From: Prevotella sp. UBA7764
GTDB lineage: Bacteria > Bacteroidota > Bacteroidia > Bacteroidales > Bacteroidaceae
Direction of reading: 5' to 3'
Length of the DNA: 37,984 nucleotides
Assembly (NCBI GenBank): GCA_002481295.1
Contig: DLDU01000012.1
Coordinates: forward strand, 1-37,984
Of this stretch, positions 14,722-23,079 are shown piece after piece. Below the pieces are notes generated by a model that did not search any database, was not told the DNA's origin, and saw only the letters and a program-made list of their open reading frames with translations. How positions within the stretch are numbered: position 1 is the first letter of the stretch; each line of letters begins with the position of its first letter. Made by a program: the position numbers and the translations under genes.

Positions 14722-16899
14722 TTACTTGCTGATGGCTTTGCGGCCGTTTACGATGACCAGTCCTCTATAATTGGTATTGACACGCTGTCCGGAAAGATTA
14801 TAGCGCGCATCTTCCATTTTTTTAGGTTTATAAACAGGATTTGCAATGCTCGTTGTTGTAGTGTCTATGGCATAATAAGGTTTGGCCCTATATTTGGAAG
14901 AATGGCCGATCACAAGATAACCTTTGAATGGAGCTATAGTGGTGTTGGCCTTCACGGGATAGAAGCCACAACCGTTGTTTTGTTTTGCAAGTACATAGAT
15001 ATTGAAGGCCTTGTCTACATTTTTACTCGTATCACTGAATGCCAGGTCATTGACCCCTACTGTAGTGTTTTCATTACCACATTGCAGCGTATATGTTCCA
15101 GCCTCAGCCTTGACAACTACCGCAATGTTGCCGGGAATGGCCGTGACCGGCGAGAGCGTCACATTATTATCATCGGCACTGTAATTGACAATATAAGCGC
15201 TGATGGCTGGAGTATAGGAGAAGTCCACAGGTCGCCGACTGACAAAGGTTGCCCACCCGGCTGTGCTCACCTGAGCTTGATCCTTACACTTGGCGATGCT
15301 CATCAGTTGCGGGGCTTTCAGCACCTTGACTCCATCACTGTCTCCTACCTTAGCGGCCACACACACCTCATCACCGCGGACAATTTGAAACGCGCTGACG
15401 ATATCAGTGTTTTGAAGATACTTTCCATTATCAACCTTTATGCCATTACTGACATCTTCTGTATCATTGATATAGTAATTAAGAGAACTCTCGCCACTGT
15501 ATTTCTCTGTCCTCGCTACAGTTCCCCTGACGTATACCCTCGCGCCGTCTGCTGCTTTTAGCGCATCCGCGACAGTGACCAACTCGCTTTTCCCCACTTT
15601 CTTAAACTCCTGTGATACCACTATACTCTTTTCACCATTGAAATAGGAAACAGCCTTTACAGTGGCAGAAGCACCCAATGAAAATGGAGCCGCGTATTCT
15701 GCGCTGAGCTCTGTCGGCTCTGATCCGTCTGTGGTATAATAGATTTTCGCCTTTGCCTCGTCAGCGCTGAGCGTCACCAACGAACTGTCAAGGAATGCCG
15801 TACAACCTGAGATTATGGGAGAGTTAACAGCGTCTTTAGAAATCTTAGTAACATATCCCCCACGTATCTGAGGGGTAGTACCAATGACTCTATTTCTCCC
15901 TTTTATTGTTACAAACCAACCAACGGCAAGATCATTTTTGCTTTTGAATTTCGTTTTATTGAAATTACAATTATCATAAACCAAAAGTTGTTGTTGCGCG
16001 GAGATGTCGTCAGATATATAATAGGTGATCATTCCGCCTGCGATACTCTTTATCTTTGTGATAAATCCGCTTACATATATGGAATCTCCTTCCTGAATAT
16101 ACCTTTTGGCATCCCGAAGAGCATAGATCTCCGCAACGGAATAAGGACTTTCTGCCGTCCCTTCATGATAAGGATTAACAATGATCTTATAACTGTCAGA
16201 GGAAGGGTTTAAGGAATCATTACCGGCGAAAGAAGATTTGATGGTGGCGGTGCCCAAATTGTTTTTTAGCCTTACTGCCCCCGTCATCGTGTCCACCATT
16301 GCCACGCTCTCATTGTCAGAAGAGTAAATCAACGGCAACCCGTCAGGGGCTGTTTTTGCCTTTTGACCATTAAAGGTTGCATAGTTGTCTCTACCTATAC
16401 GGAGGGTAAATTCCTTTGTGACAAATGATGTGTAAGTATCTTGCTTGCCATTACGATAATCAAAAGTGATTATCACCCGAGAAAACTCTATATTTCCTTT
16501 AGTTCCATCAGAAAGAAGTATAATAGGCTGTGTTGTACTTCCTGTCCATGAACCTCCGAAAGAAGTACTTTGAAAAGAGCCATCAGTTGACGTTAGGGTT
16601 GGAACTGGCGAACTACCATTAGATTTATTTATCTTGTAATAATAATCGATCTTTGTGAGCTCGAAATCATCATTGGGAGTAATGATTAGGGTACCTTTAC
16701 CATATAGCCTTATACTATTATTTGATGTCTTTTGAGGTTTACTCGTACCATTATTCTTTTGAAAGGTAACAACCGCTGATGTACCTTTTAAAGGTATTGT
16801 CTTTGATGTAAATATCGTTTCGTTGTAAACCGCAAACGACTTCTCCGAAGCGATCAAAAGAAGAAGACAAGTAAATAATAGTCTTGCTATTTTCATCAT
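14722..16899 (-). CDS. Large secreted multidomain protein (Ig-like, OB-fold-like, chitobiase-C-like)
   Basis: A 725-residue protein if started at the Met at 16899 (or 16896), which gives a signal peptide MKIARLLFTCLLLLIASEKSFA. In order: a beta-sandwich region (about 20-140); a Big2-like Ig module (DGLPLIYSSDNESVAMVDTM); an OB-fold-like module (YIQEGDSIYVSGFITKIKS); a CHB_HEX_C-type module (AKIYYTTDGSEPTELSAEY); a second OB-fold-like module (GARVYVRGTVARTEKY); and a Prevotella-style C-terminus (ARYNLSGQRVNTNYRGLVIVNG), which I associate with exported proteins. No catalytic motif is seen, so it is probably a surface or binding protein. A TAnnTTTG promoter precedes it. Ligand unknown. Confidence 0.8.
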   Translation of the reverse strand: MMKIARLLFTCLLLLIASEKSFAVYNETIFTSKTIPLKGTSAVVTFQKNNGTSKPQKTSNNSIRLYGKGTLIITPNDDFELTKIDYYYKINKSNGSSPVPTLTSTDGSFQSTSFGGSWTGSTTQPIILLSDGTKGNIEFSRVIITFDYRNGKQDTYTSFVTKEFTLRIGRDNYATFNGQKAKTAPDGLPLIYSSDNESVAMVDTMTGAVRLKNNLGTATIKSSFAGNDSLNPSSDSYKIIVNPYHEGTAESPYSVAEIYALRDAKRYIQEGDSIYVSGFITKIKSIAGGMITYYISDDISAQQQLLVYDNCNFNKTKFKSKNDLAVGWFVTIKGRNRVIGTTPQIRGGYVTKISKDAVNSPIISGCTAFLDSSLVTLSADEAKAKIYYTTDGSEPTELSAEYAAPFSLGASATVKAVSYFNGEKSIVVSQEFKKVGKSELVTVADALKAADGARVYVRGTVARTEKYSGESSLNYYINDTEDVSNGIKVDNGKYLQNTDIVSAFQIVRGDEVCVAAKVGDSDGVKVLKAPQLMSIAKCKDQAQVSTAGWATFVSRRPVDFSYTPAISAYIVNYSADDNNVTLSPVTAIPGNIAVVVKAEAGTYTLQCGNENTTVGVNDLAFSDTSKNVDKAFNIYVLAKQNNGCGFYPVKANTTIAPFKGYLVIGHSSKYRAKPYYAIDTTTTSIANPVYKPKKMEDARYNLSGQRVNTNYRGLVIVNGRKAISK

Positions 16900-16926
16900 A
16901 TTCGTCACTTTGGTATTTATTACTTG

Positions 16927-16957
16927 CAAAAATAAGCATAATATTGATAAAAAGCAA
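16927..16957 (-). promoter_or_regulatory. Promoter of the large secreted protein gene
   Basis: Minus-strand TATTTTTG (16934-16927) with TTG (16957-16955) 20 bp upstream. The leader is about 22-25 nt to the start at 16899, which supports that start over 17010. Confidence 0.55.
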
Positions 16958-17084
16958 GAAAAGTGTTTGTAAAATACGCAAAAAATAGTTTTGCACCATG
17001 TATGGCACAACTTCCCCCCTCCTATTTACTGACTCTGCTAAGCCCAATCTTTTCTCTGTATCAGCAGTTTATTAGAAACAAGAG

Positions 17085-17156
17085 TGCTCTCACTGGGAAT
17101 CGAACCCAGATCAAAGGTTTAGGAAACCTACGTTCTATCCATTGAACTATGAGAGC
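17085..17156 (-). tRNA. tRNA-Arg (anticodon CCU)
   Basis: Seventy-two bases fold as a complete cloverleaf. Acceptor GCTCTCA pairs with TGAGAGC; D stem GTTC/GAAC; anticodon loop TTCCTAA with anticodon CCT; T arm CTGGG-TTCGATT-CCCAG; discriminator A. It decodes AGG. CCA is not encoded. The only imperfect pair is the first of the anticodon stem (T-T). Confidence 0.93.
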
Positions 17157-17168
17157 GACACGGTCCTA

Positions 17169-17231
17169 TACACCTTATTATATATAGGGCTCTACCCTAT
17201 TATATATATAGCCACACCTTATATATATTAG
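17169..17231. repeat. Three adjacent copies of the AT-rich element in the tRNA leader
   Basis: Copies begin TACACCTTATTATATATAGG (17169), TACCCTATTATATATATAG (17193) and CACACCTTATATATATTAG (17213). They fill the stretch between the tRNA-Arg 5' end (17156) and its probable promoter (17289), so they would be in the 5' part of the tRNA precursor. Confidence 0.75.
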
Positions 17232-17288
17232 TGCTCAGTATTCGCACTGCCGTCCCGCTGATAGGGTGGCCGGCATATAAGACGTTTG

Positions 17289-17320
17289 CAAAGATACGGG
17301 ATTTCTTTCAGACCACCAAA
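17289..17320 (-). promoter_or_regulatory. Probable promoter of tRNA-Arg
   Basis: Minus-strand TTTG (17320-17317), 20 bp, TATCTTTG (17296-17289). Its -33 element lies inside the stem of the trpS terminator. The precursor leader would be about 125-130 nt. Confidence 0.6.
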
Positions 17321-17353
17321 CGTTCGGGACATCTTGTCGGTGTTTGGTGGTCT
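17310..17353 (-). terminator. Hairpin terminating trpS
   Basis: AGACCACCAAAC (17310-17321) and GTTTGGTGGTCT (17342-17353) form a perfect 12-bp stem, with GACA-TCT-TGTC as a second stem in the loop. It starts 13 bp after the trpS stop. No long T-run follows. Confidence 0.7.
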
Positions 17354-17365
17354 AAAAGCAGTATC

Positions 17366-18475
<1,110 letters not shown>

Positions 18476-18502
18476 TTACGTTATTGTTGTTGATTATTGA
18501 TG

Positions 18503-18510
18503 CAAAGATA
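18503..18510 (-). promoter_or_regulatory. -7 element of the trpS promoter
   Basis: Minus-strand TATCTTTG followed by CA, giving a leader of about 40 nt. The -33 region has no clear TTTG. Confidence 0.55.
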
Positions 18511-18549
18511 ACAAAAAAGCTTCAGAAAGGTGCAGGGCTTTCACGTTTT

Positions 18550-19371
18550 TCACTTCCCCAAGCCCTTGAAAGTAGCATAGGGATGTTCAAAATCGAGGTA
18601 ATAGAACAGATGCTGTCTTTGCTGCTCTTTAGGCGGTATGGTCATGTAGTCACCATATTTGTTGCTCAGATAGTGGTCGTAGTCCTCTACCCCTTTGACA
18701 GTAGCATCCTCAAAAACATAGTCCGTGGGCTTGCCGAGGACTTCCTTTCTCATAGTGCCTTTGGAGCCATCGTCGTAGTCAGCCACGAGGTTGCAGGAGG
18801 CGAAAGGATATTGCCTCAGCAGCTGTCTTATCTTGGCTTGGACGCCACCGAGCGTATAGAGCTTTCGGCAGAGCAACGGCACCCACGAGTTGGGACCATG
18901 TCCATGCTTATAAGGATCGCGGAAGAGAAGATACAGCACCCGCTTGTAGTATTCATAGCGTGCGAAGTGCAGCATGCGCCGGCACCATCCATTGGGCACG
19001 CCGTCGATGGGGAACACATCGATATAGATGCCACCCACGTAATCCATGTGCTTACGCTCAATGAGCGTTGTGGAGGCATCCTGAATCTTGGCGAAGGGCA
19101 GCGGATAGGAGCTGTCATCTTCAGCGCAAATCATCTCCAGCGGTTCAGGCAGCCATTCCCGGCAATGTGCAATCAGCCGGTCGTAGTCCTCGCGTGGCAT
19201 GGCTATGTCGATGTCATCATCCCAAGGGATGAAGCCGTGGTGTCTCACGGCTCCAATCATCGTTCCCGCCCAAATATAATAGGTCAGTCCATGGGTCTGG
19301 CAGGTCTTGTCTACCAGTTCCAGCACCTTCAGGATACGCTTGTGCAATATCTTTATGTCATAGTTTGCCAT
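18550..19371 (-). CDS. LicD family phosphotransferase
   Basis: A 273-residue protein starting MANYDIKILHKRILKVLELVD. The LicD core is GLTYYIWAGTMIGAVRHHGFIPWDDDIDIAMPREDYDRL (28 onward), with DDDID at 51-55 as probable metal-binding acidic residues, and later DYVGGIYIDVFPIDGVP. LicD proteins move a phosphoalcohol (phosphocholine or similar) from a CDP carrier onto a surface glycan or lipid. The start overlaps the end of the nucleotidyltransferase gene by 14 bp, indicating coupling. Phosphocholine itself is not proven; the neighbouring aminotransferase suggests another amino-alcohol. Confidence 0.88.
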   Translation of the reverse strand: MANYDIKILHKRILKVLELVDKTCQTHGLTYYIWAGTMIGAVRHHGFIPWDDDIDIAMPREDYDRLIAHCREWLPEPLEMICAEDDSSYPLPFAKIQDASTTLIERKHMDYVGGIYIDVFPIDGVPNGWCRRMLHFARYEYYKRVLYLLFRDPYKHGHGPNSWVPLLCRKLYTLGGVQAKIRQLLRQYPFASCNLVADYDDGSKGTMRKEVLGKPTDYVFEDATVKGVEDYDHYLSNKYGDYMTIPPKEQQRQHLFYYLDFEHPYATFKGLGK

Positions 19372-20098
19372 TGTCTTCCTTAGCCTTGTCAAAGTCTTCT
19401 ATGGTGTCGAGCTCGGTGGAATAGATGTCTGTGGTGTCGACCATGCGGAAAGCATGTCCCTGCGGTATGAGCCGTTCAAAGGCCTTTTCATAGAACACAT
19501 TGCTGAGCCCCTCATCGACAATCATCTTGCGGAGTTCCCGAAACAGCGCTGTCGAGTACTCAGCCGAGAACTTCTCCACGCCCACCGACTCGCCGTAGGC
19601 CTCAGCGGGGTTGCAGGTTTTGTTGATGGCCACGATGGTCTGGTCGTTGTCCACAACCACCTTCATCTCCTCCTCGCCCAATGGATGCCGGTTGACGGAG
19701 AGCGCGGCGCCTAGCTGCGAGAGCATCACCGTGATGAGCTTGCTGTCGTAGAGCAGGTCGCTGTCGAGAAGCAGAAACTCACGCCCGTCGACCTCCGGCC
19801 GTGCGAGCCAAAGCGAATAGATATTGTTCGTGGTGGCGTAATCCTTATTGTCGATGAACCTGAAAGCAGCGTCACCGCGTGCTATCTGTTCCTGATAATG
19901 GTCACGGATAAACCCTTCAATCATCTCACCTTTATAGCCCGTAACGACCACAAACATCCTGATGCCGTTTTCCATCAAGGCATCGAGCGACCTTTGTAGC
20001 AGGCTTTTCCCGCCCACTTCCAGCAGGCACTTCGGGCATCTGTCGGTGAGCGGTCTGAGGCGTGTGGCCATGCCGGCGGCTAAAATGACGGCAATCAT
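19358..20098 (-). CDS. Phosphocholine/aminoalkylphosphonate cytidylyltransferase-like nucleotidyltransferase
   Basis: A 246-residue NTP-transferase. The nucleotide loop is AVILAAGMATRLRPLTDRCPKCLLEVGGK (3-31), with NNIYSLW at 91-97 and LLLDSDLLYD soon after (metal-binding Asp). The NNIYSLW motif occurs in LicC and PntC, which join CTP to phosphocholine or 2-aminoethylphosphonate. No fused second domain is present. It overlaps the upstream aminotransferase by ATGA and the downstream licD-like gene by 14 bp, so it should make the CDP-activated head group that LicD transfers. Substrate is inferred from family and context. Confidence 0.87.
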   Translation of the reverse strand: MIAVILAAGMATRLRPLTDRCPKCLLEVGGKSLLQRSLDALMENGIRMFVVVTGYKGEMIEGFIRDHYQEQIARGDAAFRFIDNKDYATTNNIYSLWLARPEVDGREFLLLDSDLLYDSKLITVMLSQLGAALSVNRHPLGEEEMKVVVDNDQTIVAINKTCNPAEAYGESVGVEKFSAEYSTALFRELRKMIVDEGLSNVFYEKAFERLIPQGHAFRMVDTTDIYSTELDTIEDFDKAKEDNGKL

Positions 20099-21150
20099 AG
20101 CTGTTTGGCGATTTTAAGGATGGTGTCGCATACGGTGCGGTTCTGCTCTTTTCTTCCGAGCGTGATGCGCATGTGCTCGTTGATGTCGGGCTCGTTCATA
20201 AACTTCACCTTATAGCTTTCCTGGGCGAAAGCCTCCTGCAGACGTTCCTTGAGCACGATAGGATACTTGATGAGCACAAAGTTGGCTCCACTCTTGTAGA
20301 CCTTGAAACCAGGCAGCGCGCCGAGCTCGGTTTCGTACATCGTGCGGGCTTCCTGCATCACCTGTGCTATTTGGCGGTAGTGCGCATCGCTCTTCAGTGC
20401 GGCAATGGCGAGTTCCTCTGACAGTCGGTCGTATCCCAGATACATATTGGCATATTTGCAGAAGCGCTCCATCTCCTTGCCCTTGCCCACAAAACCGAAG
20501 CCCATGCGCAGTCCGGGCAGGCCGTAGAACTTGGAGAGTGTGCGGCAGATGACAATATTATCGTGCTTTTCTGTCAGCGATTTGATATAGGACGAGTCAG
20601 TAGAGACAAAGGCTGCGTAAGCCTCATCGACCAGAATGACCGTATCCTCGGGCACCATCTCCACGAGGCGCTCCATCTCTTCGGCGGTCAGCGTGTTGCC
20701 CGTAGGATTGTTGGGCGATGCCACCAGGAGGATCTTAGGCTGATAACACTCTACCATTTCCTTGAGTCCGTCGAAGTCATACTTGAAGGTGTTGCCCTCC
20801 TCATAGACCGGATACTGGATTGTAGTGCCACAGACCTCAGATGCGATATTCTTGTAGTACCACCACGAGAACTTAGGAATGAGCATCGTCTTTGAGCCTC
20901 CTTCAGTAAGGAAAAAGTGCACAGCCTTCTTCAGCAGGTCTTCAGCGCCATATCCCAGTACGATTTGCTTCTCATCTATGTCATAAAGATGAGATAGAAA
21001 TTCCGAGAAGATACTTTTCTTACCTTCGTCATAGATACGTGTGTAGAAGCAGAACTTCTTCAAATCAAACTTCTTAAAGGTTTCCTTTACTGCGTCAGAA
21101 GGTTCAAAGTTAAACTCGTTTCTATCGAGATAATTCATATTATTGTTCAT
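20095..21150 (-). CDS. PLP-dependent aminotransferase, class I/II (HisC/CobD-like)
   Basis: A 351-residue fold-type I enzyme. SPNNPTGN and VDEAYAAF bind the PLP ring and phosphate, and the PLP lysine is in CRTLSKFYGLPGLRMGFGF. The C-terminal substrate-carboxylate Arg motif is MRITLGRKEQN. HisC acts on imidazole-acetol phosphate and CobD decarboxylates threonine phosphate; neither pathway is otherwise seen here. As first gene of the operon with a CTP transferase and LicD, it probably makes an amino-phosphoalcohol or its precursor. An ATG four codons in (21138) is an alternative start. Confidence 0.88.
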   Translation of the reverse strand: MNNNMNYLDRNEFNFEPSDAVKETFKKFDLKKFCFYTRIYDEGKKSIFSEFLSHLYDIDEKQIVLGYGAEDLLKKAVHFFLTEGGSKTMLIPKFSWWYYKNIASEVCGTTIQYPVYEEGNTFKYDFDGLKEMVECYQPKILLVASPNNPTGNTLTAEEMERLVEMVPEDTVILVDEAYAAFVSTDSSYIKSLTEKHDNIVICRTLSKFYGLPGLRMGFGFVGKGKEMERFCKYANMYLGYDRLSEELAIAALKSDAHYRQIAQVMQEARTMYETELGALPGFKVYKSGANFVLIKYPIVLKERLQEAFAQESYKVKFMNEPDINEHMRITLGRKEQNRTVCDTILKIAKQL

Positions 21151-21189
21151 CTCTGCTTGATTATATGATTTCTACAAATGATAATTATG

Positions 21190-21197
21190 CAAAATTA
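21190..21197 (-). promoter_or_regulatory. -7 element of the aminotransferase operon
   Basis: Minus-strand TAATTTTG followed by CATAATTATC; leader about 35 nt. No clear -33 TTTG. Confidence 0.5.
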
Positions 21198-21275
21198 CAA
21201 AATCTTTTTGACTTGCATTGTCGGTTGTGTGACTTTCTTTTAAAAAAGGAGGATTCTAAGGGAAAAAAACAAGAT

Positions 21276-21309
21276 ATGAGGAACTATCGTCGAACGGCCC
21301 GTTCCTCAT
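21276..21309. other. Intergenic hairpin between the two minus-strand operons
   Basis: ATGAGGAAC (21276-21284) and GTTCCTCAT (21301-21309) form a perfect 9-bp stem with a 16-nt loop. The 356-bp gap 21151-21506 otherwise shows an open frame of 88 codons that looks like random sequence. I see no RNA gene I can name. Confidence 0.45.
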
Positions 21310-21485
21310 CAATGATTCTGCCCACATGCACGATCCAGCCTTGTCAGCAGATTGTGGCGAGACGAGAGCAGGCAAATGCGCAATGCTGTGGCTCAAGCCT
21401 CAACTATCGATTCAGTACATTTGTCGGGTAAACTAACAAAAAACGGGCGCTGAGAATCGATTCTTTGCGAGCAGATTTTTCTTTA

Positions 21486-21507
21486 ATCTTTATCACCACA
21501 TAAAGAT
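21486..21507 (-). terminator. Hairpin at the end of the five-gene leuS operon
   Basis: ATCTTTAT (21486-21493) and ATAAAGAT (21500-21507) pair perfectly with a 6-nt loop. On the minus strand it starts within the stop codon and is followed by an A-rich, not T-rich, stretch, so it is a weak intrinsic terminator at best. Confidence 0.45.
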
Positions 21508-23048
21508 CATCTGCGGACATCGTCTGCCTTGACTTTTCTTCTTGGAAAGACCGTCATACCCTGGTCACTGACACAGATCACCATATCATAACCGCCGGCA
21601 TAGGCCATGTCGGCAATGCGGTGAAGAGACTGACATGCCAATGGTTTCTTCATCTCCGGTGTGTAAATAACTGCTGTGTCAGACCACTCCTTAGGCCAAG
21701 TGTTGACGGTAAGCATCTCTACAGAGTTGCCCCAACAGAAGGCATCACCGGCATTGGCACAGAATGTGGAATACTTATAACTGTTGTCTATCAGACTGAT
21801 GCTGTAGATCTTGTCATTGCTATTAGGCTTGATGACAAAATATTTCTTCAAGATAGTCAAAGCCTCATTGCCCATCTTCAGCATTTTCTGACCGGACTTG
21901 TATTTTGCAGAAATATGGTGAGCGTCTATCGCGACAATTGAGATCAGACTACACAAAAGACAAATATAATATTGCCGTTGAGTAGTCTTGTCATGTGAAA
22001 GATTATCGATGAGACAGGCCCAAAAGACAGCCATCAACACGGTAGCACCATAGACGTGCATATTGCTGAACTGTGTGATCAGATGAGGTGACATCGCAAT
22101 GAAAACGCAAAGGCAGATACCAGCTATGAACCTCACGTCTTTCTTATGAGCATGAGCCATGAGGAAGACAAACAACGGGGATGCTAAAATAAGAGAGAGG
22201 GCTGTCGCTATATAGTTGTGGTCATACATCAGGCAGATGTTGTCTATAGGCAGCAACAGCGAAGAAAACATTTTGTATAACGACTTGACAAAGCCAAACG
22301 GTGTCATCAAGGCATAGGCTTCATTCCATGTGCCATAACGGGGCAATGAAAGTCTGACGACACCATACACCAACGCGGCAGCCATACCGATGCCAACTCC
22401 GTTGACAGTCTGTCGCCTATTGGTTTTTCCAAGACTCCACACCAATAGTGGTGCCACCACAAACCATGTGATACCGTTCTCTTTGAACAGCGTGGCGAGC
22501 CATGTCAGCAAAATCCATGCTGCCAAAGACCAGTAGCGTTTTTCTTTGGAATAACTGCCCTTGTGCTCACAGTGTCTTGTGAAACAGAGATAAGCCATCA
22601 ATCCAAGCATGGAAAAGCACAGACTGGCTACTTGATTCATGCTGTCGGTATCGAAGACAGTACCCAACATAGCCGGACTGATATAGAAAAGAAGAGTAGC
22701 TGTGTTGACAGCTGTCCAACTTCGCTGCAGGCTACGAAGAAGAAAGGAAACAATAAAGGTATTGACGAGATGAAAGCTATAGACGATGATGTGATTGAGT
22801 AGAGGAAAAAGCTGACTGTGCATTTCCAGGTAATGTCCAAGCAAGGCATCAAAAGGGCGCCACCATGACCCAAAAGGAAAGAGGCGGTCATGGAGACTCT
22901 TGGGATAAGAAGCTGTGAAATAGGAAAAATCGTCGCCGATCGGCAAAATCTGCGCAACTATATATAAAACAAAAGGAGCTGTCAGCAAGAGCACTACGAG
23001 CAACCAATAAGGTCTTACCGACTGATAGATATTCTTTCGTAGGTTCAT
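21507..23048 (-). CDS. Polytopic membrane protein, GT-C glycosyltransferase-like
   Basis: A 513-residue protein with about ten hydrophobic segments. After the first helix comes ILPIGDDFSYFTASYP: an acidic pair in the first periplasmic loop is the hallmark of GT-C (PMT/oligosaccharyltransferase-like) enzymes that use polyprenyl-phosphate sugars. The C-terminal 120 residues are soluble and beta-rich. It starts 31 bp after porZ stops, so it is read with it. I cannot name a family; enzyme or O-antigen/lipid A-modifying role is inference. Confidence 0.65.
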   Translation of the reverse strand: MNLRKNIYQSVRPYWLLVVLLLTAPFVLYIVAQILPIGDDFSYFTASYPKSLHDRLFPFGSWWRPFDALLGHYLEMHSQLFPLLNHIIVYSFHLVNTFIVSFLLRSLQRSWTAVNTATLLFYISPAMLGTVFDTDSMNQVASLCFSMLGLMAYLCFTRHCEHKGSYSKEKRYWSLAAWILLTWLATLFKENGITWFVVAPLLVWSLGKTNRRQTVNGVGIGMAAALVYGVVRLSLPRYGTWNEAYALMTPFGFVKSLYKMFSSLLLPIDNICLMYDHNYIATALSLILASPLFVFLMAHAHKKDVRFIAGICLCVFIAMSPHLITQFSNMHVYGATVLMAVFWACLIDNLSHDKTTQRQYYICLLCSLISIVAIDAHHISAKYKSGQKMLKMGNEALTILKKYFVIKPNSNDKIYSISLIDNSYKYSTFCANAGDAFCWGNSVEMLTVNTWPKEWSDTAVIYTPEMKKPLACQSLHRIADMAYAGGYDMVICVSDQGMTVFPRRKVKADDVRR

Positions 23049-23079
23049 ATCTTTCTTTTCGTATTAGTATCAGGCTCTA

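Noticed and set aside
21165..21431. 88-codon frame on the plus strand in the gap before the aminotransferase operon
   Set aside because: It starts in the operon promoter, is Cys/Arg/Ser-rich without pattern and has no neighbouring evidence.
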